Shown here in pieces: positions 7,378 through 17,262 of a stretch of DNA of 64,000 nt (positions within the stretch are counted from its first letter, which is position 1; every line of letters starts with the position of its first letter). Source of the DNA: Selenomonas timonae. Lineage in GTDB: Bacteria > Bacillota > Negativicutes > Selenomonadales > Selenomonadaceae. The notes beneath the pieces were generated by a model. It had not been told where the DNA came from. It searched no databases and saw only the letters and a program-made list of their open reading frames with translations. The DNA is taken from the NCBI RefSeq assembly GCF_014250475.1, contig NZ_CP060204.1, forward strand, positions 62,001 to 126,000, written 5' to 3'. A program made the position numbers and the translations under genes.

Positions 7378-8247
7378 TTAACGAATATGCATGCGCTGTG
7401 CTTGCTCGCGCAGACGCGCAATGCGCTCCTGCGTATCGGGATGGGTCGAGAACAGGCTCTTGAACGAGATGTCACGCCCCGTCAGCGGGTTGATAATGCA
7501 CATGTGCGCCGTGGCGGGGGTCGCTTCCGGCAGCTGTGCGCCGTGTACGGCATAGTACTCGATCTTCTCAAGTGCCGCCGCGAGGTAGTTTGGGTTGCCG
7601 CAGATTTCTGCGCCGCCCTCATCTGCGCTGTACTCGCGCGAGCGTGAGATCGCCATCTGGATGAGTGCTGCCGCAATCGGCGCGATGATTGCTGTCGCAA
7701 TCATGCCGATGATGCCGCCGCGGTCATCGTCGCTCGAGCGACCGCCGCCGAAGATCGCCGCCCACTGAGCAATGCTAGCGGCATAGGAGATGACAGTCGC
7801 CATTGTCGCCGCAATGGTCGAGATGAGGATATCACGGTGCTTGACGTGCGCGAGCTCGTGTCCGAGCACGCCCGAGATCTCGTTGTAGTCAAGCGCACGC
7901 ATGAGTCCCGTCGTGACGGCAACTGCTGCGTTCGAGGGATTGCGCCCCGTTGCAAATGCATTCGGCGCATCCTCGTTGATGATGTAGACGCGCGGCATGG
8001 GCAGCTCCGCACGCCCCGCAAGTTTCTCCACCAATCCGTAGAGTTCAGGTGCACTCGAGCGGTCAACCTCCTGCGCGTTATACATGCTGAGCACCATGCG
8101 GTCGGAGAACCAGTATGAGAAAAAGTTCATACCAAGTGCGATGATGAGCATGACGGTCATGCCTGTATGTCCGGCGAAGATACCGCCGAGGGCAACCATG
8201 AGTGCCATGAGGAGCGCCATGAGCATTGTGGTCTTGAGTGTATTCAT
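7378..8247 (-). CDS. htpX: HtpX membrane zinc metalloprotease
   Basis: 289 residues, the usual HtpX length. Two N-terminal membrane helices (about 7-25 and 29-47) precede the catalytic domain with the zinc motif HELAH at residues 130-134. A second hydrophobic pair lies at about 142-195, and the third zinc ligand is in '[12 protein letters not shown]'. It should act in the cytoplasmic membrane on damaged or misfolded membrane proteins, alongside FtsH. The start ATG follows GGGAGG. It is monocistronic between a terminator and serA. Confidence 0.95.
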   Translation of the reverse strand: MNTLKTTMLMALLMALMVALGGIFAGHTGMTVMLIIALGMNFFSYWFSDRMVLSMYNAQEVDRSSAPELYGLVEKLAGRAELPMPRVYIINEDAPNAFATGRNPSNAAVAVTTGLMRALDYNEISGVLGHELAHVKHRDILISTIAATMATVISYAASIAQWAAIFGGGRSSDDDRGGIIGMIATAIIAPIAAALIQMAISRSREYSADEGGAEICGNPNYLAAALEKIEYYAVHGAQLPEATPATAHMCIINPLTGRDISFKSLFSTHPDTQERIARLREQAQRMHIR

Positions 8248-8391
8248 AGGCTTCTGCCTCCCTTATCAATCAAGTCTTTGTCCTTTTGACTATATCATAC
8301 AGATTGATTATGGAAAAAGGATGAAATTCTTACGTTGATTCCAATGTACATTCCTTAATCGTTCGCGTGGGGCTTGCACAGGAATTTCGTT

Positions 8392-9987
8392 TTATATCGT
8401 CTCAAAGTTGACAAATTTTGCATCGAAGATGCCATCGATCGCAAGCACACGCGCAAGCGTATCATCGGGGATGTCATGGTCGATCGTGAGTGCCATGATG
8501 CTCATGCCCTCACGCTTGGACTTGCCGACCTGCATCGACGAGATGTTGATGCCTGCCTCGCCCATGATGGAGCCGACCGTGCCGATGACACCGGGACGGT
8601 TGATATGCGGACAGATGAGGAGGCGTTCGTGCGGGTCGATGTCCACACGGAATCCGTTGATCCGTACGATGCGCCCCTCCGTGCCGAAGAGCGTGCCCTG
8701 CACCTCTGCCGTGCCCGCTTCTGCCGTCCCCGCCGCCGTCGTGACACGCACGGTGATGAGCGTCGAATAGTGCGACGTTTCCTTTTCCTTGATCTCCGTC
8801 ACCTTGATGCCGCGCGACTTCGCAACACTCGGCGCGTTGACATAGTTGATCTCGCTCTCAAGGATCGGGTTGAGCATTCCCTTGAGGAGTGCCGTCGTAA
8901 GAAAACTCGTATTGACCTCTGTGATCTCGCCGTTGTAGACGACCTCCACATGGGAGATGGGCCCTTCGGCGAGCGAGCAAACGGTGCAGCCAAGCTGCTC
9001 CGCAAGCGTGATGTAGGGACGAATGACGCGCATGACTTCCTTCGAGACGGGTGCCATGTTGACCGCCGCCGTCACGGGTTCGCCGCGCAGAGCCGCACGA
9101 ATACCCTCCGCCACATCGACGGACACACCGATCTGTGCCTCCACGGTAGATGCGCCGAGGTGCGGTGTGAGCACAATGCCCGGGACGCCGCGCAGCGGAT
9201 GATCCTCTGCAAGCGGCTCGCTCTCGAACACGTCGATCGCCGCCCCCGTGACGATCCCATCCTTGACCGCCGCCGCCAAATCACTTTCGTTGATAATGCC
9301 GCCGCGCGCGCAGTTGACGAGGCGCACGCCCTTCTTCATCTTACGCAGCTCCGGCATCGAGATCATGCCGCGCGTCTCCTTCGTCAGTGGCATATGTACT
9401 GTGATAAAGTCTGCCGCCGCAAAGATGTCGTCGAGCGTCCCGACGGTCACGCCGAGTGCCTTTGCACGCTCCTCATTGATGTACGGGTCATACGCAATGA
9501 TGTTCATATCGAAGGCGAGCGCACGCTTTGCGACACCGCTGCCGATACGCCCCATGCCGATCACGCCGAGCGTCTTGCCGCGCAGCTCCACGCCGACGAA
9601 TGACTTGCGATCCCACGCCCCCGCGTGCATCGTCGCATCCGCCGCAGGAATCTTGCGTGCGAGCGAGAGCATCATCGCCATCGTGTGCTCCGTCGCGGCG
9701 ATTGTATTGCCGCCCGGCGAGTTGATGACAATGATCCCGCGCTCCGTCGCCGCCTTTACATCGATGTTGTCCACGCCGACACCTGCACGTCCGATGATCT
9801 TGAGTTTATCCGCGCGCGCGAGCACATCCGCCGATACCTTCGACGCAGAGCGCACCATGAGCGCATCGTAGTCGCCGATGATCTCCACGAGCTCCTCGTG
9901 CGCAATCTTATCGCGTACGTCGACCTCATACTCCGCCAGCAGCCCGATCCCCTCGGGCGAAATCCCATCCGCAGCCAAAATCTTCAT
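8392..9987 (-). CDS. serA: D-3-phosphoglycerate dehydrogenase
   Basis: 531 residues, the long type of SerA: an N-terminal substrate domain, an NAD-binding Rossmann domain with 'GVIGMGRIGSGVAKRAL' near residues 144-160, the catalytic His in 'LTPHLGAST', then an ASB (intervening) domain and a C-terminal ACT domain ('LLICPHINRPGVIGTVGSIMGEAGINI' region). It oxidises 3-phosphoglycerate to 3-phosphohydroxypyruvate, the first step of serine synthesis. The ACT domain suggests serine feedback. The ATG has a GGGAGGG ribosome site. It has its own promoter and no co-transcribed serine genes here. Confidence 0.97.
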   Translation of the reverse strand: MKILAADGISPEGIGLLAEYEVDVRDKIAHEELVEIIGDYDALMVRSASKVSADVLARADKLKIIGRAGVGVDNIDVKAATERGIIVINSPGGNTIAATEHTMAMMLSLARKIPAADATMHAGAWDRKSFVGVELRGKTLGVIGMGRIGSGVAKRALAFDMNIIAYDPYINEERAKALGVTVGTLDDIFAAADFITVHMPLTKETRGMISMPELRKMKKGVRLVNCARGGIINESDLAAAVKDGIVTGAAIDVFESEPLAEDHPLRGVPGIVLTPHLGASTVEAQIGVSVDVAEGIRAALRGEPVTAAVNMAPVSKEVMRVIRPYITLAEQLGCTVCSLAEGPISHVEVVYNGEITEVNTSFLTTALLKGMLNPILESEINYVNAPSVAKSRGIKVTEIKEKETSHYSTLITVRVTTAAGTAEAGTAEVQGTLFGTEGRIVRINGFRVDIDPHERLLICPHINRPGVIGTVGSIMGEAGINISSMQVGKSKREGMSIMALTIDHDIPDDTLARVLAIDGIFDAKFVNFETI

Positions 9988-10043
9988 CCGTAAGCCCTCC
10001 CATGCGGCACAGCACCGCAGTCTATTTGCACCGTGTGAGCTTC

Positions 10044-10073
10044 ATTATAGACAAAAGGGGCGACGTGTGTCAA
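10044..10073 (-). promoter_or_regulatory. serA promoter
   Basis: Minus-strand consensus boxes: TTGACA (10068-10073) and TATAAT (10044-10049), 18 bases apart. The leader is about 50 bases, with no T-box or riboswitch seen. Confidence 0.75.
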
Positions 10074-10126
10074 ATACTTGAAAAAACGCCGATAAATTCA
10101 CGCATATTCATATCTTTACGCTTCGG

Positions 10127-10156
10127 TTGACAATCTTCTTCCATGGGCGATATACT
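10127..10156 (+). promoter_or_regulatory. Promoter of the ABC importer operon
   Basis: TTGACA (10127-10132) and TATACT (10151-10156) are 18 bases apart. An ATTGT/ACAAT inverted pair follows in the leader (about 10164-10194) and could be an operator. Confidence 0.7.
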
Positions 10157-10231
10157 AAGAACCATTGTCTAACAGATAAATGATAAAAAACAATCGTCCA
10201 CCTCAAAAACCTACAATATAATGGAGTACCT

Positions 10232-11164
10232 ATGACATACAAGACCATCCTCGGGCGATGTCTGCAATTCATCCCCGTCTTTTTCGGCGTCACCCTGCTT
10301 TCCTTTGGACTCATCTACATCGCCCCCGGCGATCCCGTCGGCATCCGTCTCTCGGCGGGCGGCATCGCCGCCGATCCGCAGCTCGTGGAGCGGATGCGTG
10401 CGGAGATGGGGCTCGATCAGCCATTTCTCGTGCAGTACGGACACTGGCTCATCCATTTCCTCCAGGGCGATATGGGCAAATCCTACATCACCGACCTGCC
10501 TGTCGCTGCAACGTTTTGGAAGGCACTCCCCTACACGCTCCGTATGGCGGGTACGGCGATGGGGCTCACACTCCTCATCTCCCTGCCGCTCGGCATCGCC
10601 ATCGCCGCGTGCCGCAACAGCCGCATGGACTATGTCGTTCGCTTTCTCACATTCGTCCTGAATGCGACGCCCGGCTTTATCATCGGGATTGTCCTCATGT
10701 TTATCTTTTCCTATCGGCTCGGATGGATTCCCGTACTCGCAACGACGAAGCCGATCGGCATGATCCTGCCCGCGCTGACGCTTGGACTCGTCATGTCCTC
10801 ACGCTACATCCGCCAGATTCGTGCAGCGGCACTCGACGAACTGGCAAAGGACTATGTGATCGGGCTGCGCGCACGCGGCATCACGGAGCGCGTGATCCTG
10901 TTCCGCAATGTCCTGAAGAACATCATGGTCATCGTCATCACACTCACGGGCATCTCCATCGGCTCGCTCCTCGGCGGCACGGTGATTATTGAGACCATCT
11001 TTAACTGGCCGGGCATCGGCAGCCTCATCATGGGGGCAATCGGGAATCGCGACTATCCCGTCATTCAGGCGGTGGTCGTCTGGATGGCACTCGCATTCTT
11101 CCTTGTAAATCTCATCGCCGACCTCTCCTATCGTTATTTCAATCCGAAAATCAAGGATCTCTAA
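10232..11164 (+). CDS. ABC importer permease, DppB/NikB type
   Basis: 310 residues, six predicted membrane helices. The N-terminal helix 'FIPVFFGVTLLSFGLIYIAPGDPV' is diagnostic of DppB/OppB/NikB permeases. The cytoplasmic coupling motif 'AALDELAKDYVIGLRARGITERVILFRNVLKN' lies near residues 200-230. It is the first gene of a permease-permease-binding protein-ATPase operon and leaves no gap before the second permease. The substrate class is peptide or nickel (or a metal chelate); the sequence alone does not decide. Confidence 0.92.
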   Translation: MTYKTILGRCLQFIPVFFGVTLLSFGLIYIAPGDPVGIRLSAGGIAADPQLVERMRAEMGLDQPFLVQYGHWLIHFLQGDMGKSYITDLPVAATFWKALPYTLRMAGTAMGLTLLISLPLGIAIAACRNSRMDYVVRFLTFVLNATPGFIIGIVLMFIFSYRLGWIPVLATTKPIGMILPALTLGLVMSSRYIRQIRAAALDELAKDYVIGLRARGITERVILFRNVLKNIMVIVITLTGISIGSLLGGTVIIETIFNWPGIGSLIMGAIGNRDYPVIQAVVVWMALAFFLVNLIADLSYRYFNPKIKDL

Positions 11165-11998
11165 ATGATGAAGTTCTTTCTGCAAACGCCGCTCCTCTTT
11201 CGCACGTTCGCGTTTCTCGCGGCACTTATCCTGATCGTAAGCCTCTTCTCCGCGCAGCTTGCCCCCTATGACCCGTATGTGACCGATCCGCAGCTGATCC
11301 TAAAGGCACCGTCTGCAGAGCATCTCCTCGGCACGGACAACTACGGCAGGGACATCCTCTCGCGCATTCTCGCGGGTGGAAAAACGAGCATCTTTGCCGC
11401 GCTCTTCATCATTCTCGTCGCCGGCTCGCTCGGCAGTCTCATCGGACTGCTCGCGGGCTACTACCGGGGGCGGATGGATGCAATGCTGATGCGCGTAACC
11501 GACATCTTTCAGGCATTCCCCGACATCGTCCTTGCCATTGCGGTTGCGGGTGTGCTCGGCGGCGGACTTGTGAACGCTGTACTCGCACTCATCCTTACGA
11601 CATGGACACAGTACGCGCGCATTGCGCGGAGCGCGGCGGTCGCGGCAAAGGAGGAGACATACATACAGGCGGCACGCCTCTCAGGATGCAGCGATACGCG
11701 AATCCTCTTCGGACACATCCTGCCGAACATCGCGGGGCCTCTCGTCGTCACCGCTGTGCTCCACGTCAGCACAATGATGATGGGGCTCGCGGGGCTGTCC
11801 TACCTCGGCATTGGCGTTCAGATTCCCGCTGCCGAGTGGGGGGCGATGATCAGCGAGGGGCAGAAATATCTCCAACAGGCACCGTGGGCGGCACTCGCAC
11901 CGAGCGCGGTGATGGTCGCCGTCATGATGGTGTTCAATATGTTTGGCGATCAGCTGCGTGACCTGCTCGATCCCAAGATGCGGGAAAAACAAGTGTAA
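11165..11998 (+). CDS. ABC importer permease, DppC/NikC type
   Basis: 277 residues. It has the DppC/NikC pattern: one N-terminal helix, the periplasmic 'LAPYDPYVTDPQLILKAPSAEHLLGTD' with 'NYGRDILSRIL', then a five-helix core with the EAA loop 'ARIARSAAVAAKEETYIQAARLSGCSD' region. It begins directly after the stop of the first permease, so the two are coupled and should form the heterodimeric channel. Confidence 0.92.
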   Translation: MMKFFLQTPLLFRTFAFLAALILIVSLFSAQLAPYDPYVTDPQLILKAPSAEHLLGTDNYGRDILSRILAGGKTSIFAALFIILVAGSLGSLIGLLAGYYRGRMDAMLMRVTDIFQAFPDIVLAIAVAGVLGGGLVNAVLALILTTWTQYARIARSAAVAAKEETYIQAARLSGCSDTRILFGHILPNIAGPLVVTAVLHVSTMMMGLAGLSYLGIGVQIPAAEWGAMISEGQKYLQQAPWAALAPSAVMVAVMMVFNMFGDQLRDLLDPKMREKQV

Positions 11999-12017
11999 AG
12001 GCAGTTTTATGATGCAA

Positions 12018-12171
12018 GTCCTACGCAAACACCTCGTTACGCAAACGGTCGCGTGCTCGTCCGCCTAAATACCTGCGGACTTCTTAAACGCGCTTCGCTT
12101 GGACGAAAGAAATCCGCAGGGGGCGGGTCGCACGCTTTTCTCCGTTTGCTCCACTAGGATTCGCTTTAGGA
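12018..12171. repeat. Long imperfect inverted repeat inside the ABC importer operon
   Basis: About 70-base arms fold on each other with interruptions. Matching blocks read from each end inward are GTCCTA, GCAAACGG, GCGTGC, CCGCC, CCTGCGGA and TTCTT, around an apex near 12090-12105. It occupies most of the 230-base gap between the second permease and the binding-protein gene. It could be a dispersed palindromic repeat, an mRNA processing/stability element or a partial terminator. Confidence 0.65.
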
Positions 12172-12228
12172 CATGGCATCATATTACCACATATTATCAT
12201 CCCTTGTGCATTTCTAATAGGAGGAACC

Positions 12229-13752
12229 ATGAACAAAACACTGAAACGTCTCTGCGCCGCGCTCCTGCTCGCCGTTCCGCTCACCATGAGCGGCTGCGGC
12301 GGCTCGGATCAGGCGGCAGACAGCAAGAAAATCGTGCGCGTCGGCGGCACAGTCGCCGTGACGAGCTCGATGGATCCCGCGAAGGAGTGGATGGGCTGGT
12401 ATGCCGTACGCTACGGTGTCGGCGAAACACTCTTCCGTCTCGATGACAGTATGAAGCCGCAGCCGTGGCTCGCAGAGAAGGCGGAGAATGTCGAGCCGAC
12501 CGTCTGGCGCATCACACTGAAGGACAATGTCACGTTCTCCAACGGGGAGAAGATGACGGCGGACAAGGTCATCGCCTCGCTCAAACGCACGGCGGAGACG
12601 AACGACCGCGCCGCATGGCTGAAGGATGCAGAGTACACGGCAGAGGGAAATGTCCTCACGATCCGTACGAAAGAGCCGTATGCGACCCTCGTCAACGATC
12701 TGTGCGACCCGTACGCTGTCATCGTCGATGTCGCAGGCACGAAGGACTTTGAGAATGCACCCATCTGCACGGGGCCGTTTGTCATGAGCAGCTTTGAAGC
12801 AGACAAGCACGCCGTCATGACGAAGAACCCGAAGTATTGGGGCGGTGACGTGAAAGTCGACGAGGTCGAGTATACGAAGATCGCAGACTTCAACACGCTC
12901 GCAATGGCACTGCAGGGCGATGAGATCGACGTAGCACTGGATCTCAGCCCCGAGACGGCAGAGACGATTGCGGCGAATGACAAGTTTACGGTTGTCAAGA
13001 CACCGCAGACGCGTACCTATCAGCTCTACATGAATCTCGATAAGCTCACCGATCCTGCGGTTCGTCAGGCGATCATGTACGGTGTCGACAAAAAGACCAT
13101 CGGCGACCAGTACCTCAAGGGCGCAATGACAGCGTCGAACAGTGCGTTCCTCGCCTCCACGCCCTATGGCGATCCCGCGCTCAAGGCACGCTCCTACGAT
13201 CCCGAAAAGGCAAAGCAGGTGCTTGCGGCGGCAGGATATACGGACACGAACGGCGACGGCATTGTCGAGAAGAACGGACAGCCGCTGACCGTCGAGATGG
13301 GTGTCTACAAGCGTCTCTTCAACGAGAACATCACAACGGAGATGCAGGCACAGCTCAAGAAAATCGGCATCAATGTCAACATTGTTTCGCATGAGAAATC
13401 GAACTACTACAAGGCGGGCGAATACGAAATCGGTCTTTACTCCGTCATCACCATGCCAACGGGCGACCCGTATGCATTCCTGCGTGACGTGCTGAGCGCA
13501 AAGGGCGTTGCAAACTTTGGGCACTACACGAACCCCATCGTGGAGCAGCTGCTGGCCGACCTGCCGAATACATTTGACTCGACAAAGCGCATCGCGCTCG
13601 TCAACCACATTCAGCAGCAGGTGATCGACGATGCGGCAATGGACTTCATTGGGTTCAACAATATGCAGGTCGGCATCTCGAAGAAGGTCAGCGGATTCCT
13701 CTCCACGCCGAGCGACTACTATCATGTGACAAAGGATCTGGACAAGAAGTGA
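12229..13752 (+). CDS. Extracytoplasmic solute-binding lipoprotein (SBP_bac_5; nickel/peptide class)
   Basis: 507 residues. A lipoprotein signal with lipobox 'LTMSGC' puts the acylated Cys at residue 23. The mature part is an SBP_bac_5 domain ('GVGETLFRLDDSMKPQPWLAEKAE' region, 'WRITLKDNVTFSNGEKMTADKV', and 'DPAVRQAIMYGVDKKTIG'). The smaller size, and a 'GWYAVRYGVGETL' start like that of nickel or metallophore binding proteins, lean toward a metal complex rather than oligopeptides; this is a tentative call. It has its own strong AGGAGG site and lies between the permease genes and the fused ATPase gene. Confidence 0.88.
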   Translation: MNKTLKRLCAALLLAVPLTMSGCGGSDQAADSKKIVRVGGTVAVTSSMDPAKEWMGWYAVRYGVGETLFRLDDSMKPQPWLAEKAENVEPTVWRITLKDNVTFSNGEKMTADKVIASLKRTAETNDRAAWLKDAEYTAEGNVLTIRTKEPYATLVNDLCDPYAVIVDVAGTKDFENAPICTGPFVMSSFEADKHAVMTKNPKYWGGDVKVDEVEYTKIADFNTLAMALQGDEIDVALDLSPETAETIAANDKFTVVKTPQTRTYQLYMNLDKLTDPAVRQAIMYGVDKKTIGDQYLKGAMTASNSAFLASTPYGDPALKARSYDPEKAKQVLAAAGYTDTNGDGIVEKNGQPLTVEMGVYKRLFNENITTEMQAQLKKIGINVNIVSHEKSNYYKAGEYEIGLYSVITMPTGDPYAFLRDVLSAKGVANFGHYTNPIVEQLLADLPNTFDSTKRIALVNHIQQQVIDDAAMDFIGFNNMQVGISKKVSGFLSTPSDYYHVTKDLDKK

Positions 13753-13783
13753 GCGCACACACAGCGCACAGCGGAGCAGCATC

Positions 13784-15433
13784 ATGCAGGAACTCTTACG
13801 AATTGACCATTTGACTGCGGGGTACGGCGGCGATGCCGTGATCGAGGACATCAGCATCAGCCTTCACACGGGCGAGGTGCTTGGTATTGTCGGCGAGAGC
13901 GGCAGCGGCAAATCCACCCTGCTCAAGGCAATCGCGCAGATTCGCGGGCTCTCCACCGAGATTCACGCAGGTACAGTCTCCTTTGACACGAAGAACCTTG
14001 CCGTACTCTCCGAGGGAGAGCGGCGCAGACTGCGCGGCGAGGAGATCGCAATGGTGTTTCAGTATGCAGGTGCATCGCTGAATCCTACGCGGCAGATTGG
14101 CACACAGCTCGTTGAGACGATGCGTGCACACACCGATCTGTCGCGTGAGGAAATCTACGCACGCGCGGCAGAGGTATTCGGCGGCATGGGGTTTCCCGAC
14201 GTGCGTCGTATCCTCGCAACGTATCCGTTCGAACTCTCGGGCGGCATGGCACAGCGTGCGGCCATCGCACTTGCCGTTATCCTGCGCCCGCAGCTCCTCC
14301 TCGCCGATGAGCCGACCTCGGCACTCGACGCGACAATCCAGCTGCAAGTCCTCGACGAGCTGCGTGCGCTCAAAGAGCGCACGGGCACGGCAATCCTCCT
14401 CATCACGCACAACATCGGCGTCGTGCGGCACATCGCTGACCGCGTCGCCGTCATGTGCAAAGGGAGGATCGTCGAGCAGGGCAGTGTCACGGAGGTGCTC
14501 GAAAATCCGCAGCATCCCTATACGCGGGAACTGCTTGCAGCCGTACCGAAGATGTCCGCTGCGACACATATGGACTGCGACCGCAGAGATCATACAGAGG
14601 AAAATGCCGTCCCGATAGCCTCCCCCGTCACGACGGGAGAGGAGGACCGCATAAGCAGTGGAAGGGGCGCCCATTTCCAAGACCTCCTGCGCTTTGATAA
14701 CGTCTCCATGCACTTTGACGATGCGGCGGGACGCGTCCAGGCAATCGACGGCATCTCCTTCTCCCTTGCGCGGCGCGAACTCCTCGGCATTGTCGGCGAG
14801 AGCGGCAGCGGCAAATCTACCATTGCAAAACTGCTCACGGGACTGCATACACCGACGGGCGGGAAGATTCTCCTCGACGGCAAGGATATCACCCACGCAG
14901 TCGGAAAGGAGCGGCGCACGCTCTACACGCGCATCCAGATGGTGTTTCAGGACGCAGTGGGCTCGTTCAACCCGCGTCGCACTGTTGGTGCAATGATCGG
15001 CGAGACCATCTGCCGCCTCTGCACACCGGACGCACGCGCAACAGAAAAACGTGTCGCCGAGCTCCTTACGGAGGTAGGGCTTCCCACATCCTATGCCACG
15101 CGCTACCCGCACGAGATGAGCGGCGGCGAGTGCCAGCGGGCGGCAATTGCGCGGGCGATGGCAGTTCACCCCGAAATTCTCGTCTGCGACGAGGCGACCT
15201 CAGCACTCGACGTGTCCGTACAGGCAAAGATCATCTCCCTACTCCTGCATCTGCAGCGAGAGCATGGCATGAGTCTCCTCTTCATCTCACACGATCTGCC
15301 GCTCGTCAGCTCCATCGCCGACCGCGTTCTCATCATGCAGAATGGCCGCATCGTCGAACAGGGCGAGACCAGCCGCGTCCTCAGAGAACCAAGCGAGGAC
15401 TATACGCGGAATCTCCTGCGGGCGGCATTATAG
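13784..15433 (+). CDS. Fused dual ABC ATPase (DppD-DppF/NikD-NikE fusion)
   Basis: 549 residues holding two complete ATPases. The first has Walker A GESGSGKST at 37-45, signature LSGGMAQR at 151-158 and Walker B with LLLADEPTSALD at 171-182. The second has an identical Walker A at 338-346, signature MSGGECQR and 'LVCDEATSALD'. Most relatives encode the two subunits separately. The linker (about 258-300) is low in conservation and its DNA contains a palindromic repeat (14619-14645). The two halves should form the ATPase dimer of the importer. The stop codon TAG lies at the first bases of another dispersed repeat (15431-15471). Confidence 0.93.
   Translation: MQELLRIDHLTAGYGGDAVIEDISISLHTGEVLGIVGESGSGKSTLLKAIAQIRGLSTEIHAGTVSFDTKNLAVLSEGERRRLRGEEIAMVFQYAGASLNPTRQIGTQLVETMRAHTDLSREEIYARAAEVFGGMGFPDVRRILATYPFELSGGMAQRAAIALAVILRPQLLLADEPTSALDATIQLQVLDELRALKERTGTAILLITHNIGVVRHIADRVAVMCKGRIVEQGSVTEVLENPQHPYTRELLAAVPKMSAATHMDCDRRDHTEENAVPIASPVTTGEEDRISSGRGAHFQDLLRFDNVSMHFDDAAGRVQAIDGISFSLARRELLGIVGESGSGKSTIAKLLTGLHTPTGGKILLDGKDITHAVGKERRTLYTRIQMVFQDAVGSFNPRRTVGAMIGETICRLCTPDARATEKRVAELLTEVGLPTSYATRYPHEMSGGECQRAAIARAMAVHPEILVCDEATSALDVSVQAKIISLLLHLQREHGMSLLFISHDLPLVSSIADRVLIMQNGRIVEQGETSRVLREPSEDYTRNLLRAAL
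14619..14645. repeat. Palindromic repeat within the ATPase-fusion linker
   Basis: The CCTC...CCCGT / ACGGG...AGAGG palindrome here closely resembles the intergenic hairpin at 37621-37648 in the opposite orientation (shared cctctcccgt and acgggggaggct segments). It is read through in frame. Confidence 0.55.
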
Positions 15434-15471
15434 GAAGCACTGATAAATTCAGCTTTATCAGCGATTCCTTA
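15431..15471. repeat. Short dispersed palindromic repeat, copy A
   Basis: 41-base imperfect palindrome starting TAGGAAGCACTGATAA and ending TCAGCGATTCCTTA. A shorter relative sits at 27319-27350. Its first three bases are the stop codon of the ATPase fusion. Confidence 0.6.
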
Positions 15472-15489
15472 CCCCATTATACAAAGCAT

Positions 15490-15535
15490 AACGAGGGGGC
15501 TCGCACGAATATTATTTCGTGCGAGCCCCCTCGTT
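15490..15535. terminator. Strong bidirectional terminator
   Basis: Perfect 20-base GC-rich arms (15490-15509 and 15516-15535) with a six-base loop lie between the convergent ATPase and hcp genes. Confidence 0.9.
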
Positions 15536-15553
15536 TATATCATTCTATTTTTC

Positions 15554-17215
15554 TTACACAGCAGCGGCTTCGGGCACATTCACCTCAATGCCAAACATTG
15601 CCATATCATCCTCAACATTCGTGATGCCGCCGATGCCGAAAGTCTCGACGAGTACCTTTGCGACATTCGGAGAGAGGAACGCGGGAAGCGTGGGGCCGAG
15701 GTGGATGTTCTTCACACCGAGGTGGAGCAGCGCGAGGAGAACGATGACCGCCTTCTGCTCATACCACGCAATGTTGTACGCAATCGGGAGCTTGTTCACA
15801 TCATCCAGACCGAATACTTCCTTGAGCTTCAGCGCGATCAGTGCAAGCGAATAGGAGTCGTTGCACTGCCCCGCATCGAGGACGCGCGGGATGCCGCCGA
15901 TGTCGCCGAGATCCTTCTTGATGTACTTGTACTTCGCGCAGCCCGCCGTGAGGATAACCGTGTCGTGCGGCAGAGCCTCCGCGAACTCACCGTAGTACTC
16001 ACGCGACTTCATGCGGCCGTCGCAGCCTGCCATGACGACGAACTTCTTGATCGCACCGCTCTTCACCGCCTCGACGACCTTATCCGCGACAGCAAAGACC
16101 TGCTCATGCGCGAAGCCGCCGACGATCTCGCCCGTCTCCAGTTCCGTCGGAGGCGCGCACTTCTTCGCACACTCGATTACAGGCGTAAAGTCCTTCTCAC
16201 CGTTCACGAGAGGAATGTGCGTGCAGCCCGGCACGCCAACCGCAGCCGTTGTGAAGAGACGATCCTTGTAGCTGTCCTTCGGCGGAACAACGCAGTTCGT
16301 CGTCATGAGAATCGCGCCGTTGAACTTCTCGAACTCCTCTTTCTGCAGCCACCATGCGTTGCCGTAGTTGCCGACGAGGTTGTCGTACTTCTTGAATGCG
16401 GGGTAGTAATGTGCGGGAATCATCTCGCCGTGCGTATAGACATCGACCCCCGTGCCCTTCGTCTGCTCCAAGAGACGCTCGAGATCCTTGAGATCATGTC
16501 CTGAGATGAGAATCCCGGGGCGGCTGCCGACACCGAGCTTCACCTTCGAGATCTCGGGATGTCCATACGTGCTCGTGTTCGCGCCATCGAGCAGAGCCAT
16601 ACCGTCCACGCCCCACTTGCCCGTCTCAAGCACAAGTGCCGTCAGCGCGTCGCCATCCATCGTATCGTCGAGAAGCTGCGCAAGCGCACGCTGCATGAAC
16701 GCATCGATCTCCTCGTTCTCGTGGCCGAGTGCATTCGCATGCTCAACGTAGGCGGACAGCCCCTTCAGGCCGTACATCGTCAGTTCGCGCAGACTGCGGA
16801 CATCCTCGTTCTCCGTCGCGAGTACGCCGACCGTCTTTGCCTTCGCCTCGAAGTCCGCGCGCGGAGCCGTCCAATGTGCCGCCTCGGGCAGCTTCGATGC
16901 ATCGGCAAGCTGTGCGAGCAGATCCGACTTCAGCGCGAGCGTCTCCTCGATCACATCGATGATTGCCTCACGGTCGAAATTCGCATTCGTGATCGTAATG
17001 AAGAGGTTCATCGTCACGCGATGGTTGACCTCAATCGCAACCTTCTTGCCCTCTGCGCGCAGTGCCGTCGTCACCGCGCCGAGCCCCTTCGTCACATAGA
17101 CGAGCAGATCCTGCATCTCCGCGACATCCGGCTTCTTTCCGCAGACGCCCTGCACCGTGCAGCCCTTGCCGCCCGCCGTCTCCTGACACTGATAACAAAA
17201 CATTTTAGCATCCAT
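15554..17215 (-). CDS. hcp: Hybrid cluster protein (hydroxylamine/NO reductase)
   Basis: 553 residues, the usual length. The N-terminal cysteine cluster ('[23 protein letters not shown]', residues 5-27) binds the cubane cluster. The C-terminal Cys-containing motifs of the hybrid Fe-S-O cluster follow ('VPGCTHIP', 'MAGCDGR', 'TAGCAKYKY'). Hcp removes nitric oxide and hydroxylamine under anaerobic nitrosative stress. The start chosen is the ATG at 17215 behind AAAGGAG; an upstream in-frame Met lacks a ribosome site. A class-II CRP/FNR-type site precedes the promoter. No hcr reductase gene lies nearby. Confidence 0.97.
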   Translation of the reverse strand: MDAKMFCYQCQETAGGKGCTVQGVCGKKPDVAEMQDLLVYVTKGLGAVTTALRAEGKKVAIEVNHRVTMNLFITITNANFDREAIIDVIEETLALKSDLLAQLADASKLPEAAHWTAPRADFEAKAKTVGVLATENEDVRSLRELTMYGLKGLSAYVEHANALGHENEEIDAFMQRALAQLLDDTMDGDALTALVLETGKWGVDGMALLDGANTSTYGHPEISKVKLGVGSRPGILISGHDLKDLERLLEQTKGTGVDVYTHGEMIPAHYYPAFKKYDNLVGNYGNAWWLQKEEFEKFNGAILMTTNCVVPPKDSYKDRLFTTAAVGVPGCTHIPLVNGEKDFTPVIECAKKCAPPTELETGEIVGGFAHEQVFAVADKVVEAVKSGAIKKFVVMAGCDGRMKSREYYGEFAEALPHDTVILTAGCAKYKYIKKDLGDIGGIPRVLDAGQCNDSYSLALIALKLKEVFGLDDVNKLPIAYNIAWYEQKAVIVLLALLHLGVKNIHLGPTLPAFLSPNVAKVLVETFGIGGITNVEDDMAMFGIEVNVPEAAAV

Positions 17216-17262
17216 GAGAAACTCTCCTTTGCTGTCATATACAATACACATTTGTTGTGTTG

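Noticed and set aside
9988-10043. T-box or riboswitch in the serA leader
   Set aside because: The leader is only about 50 bases and has no specifier loop, T-box sequence or terminator.
10127-15433. Definite nickel importer (NikABCDE)
   Set aside because: The binding protein is of the shared peptide/nickel class, and no NikR-type operator or nickel enzyme is nearby. The substrate is left open.
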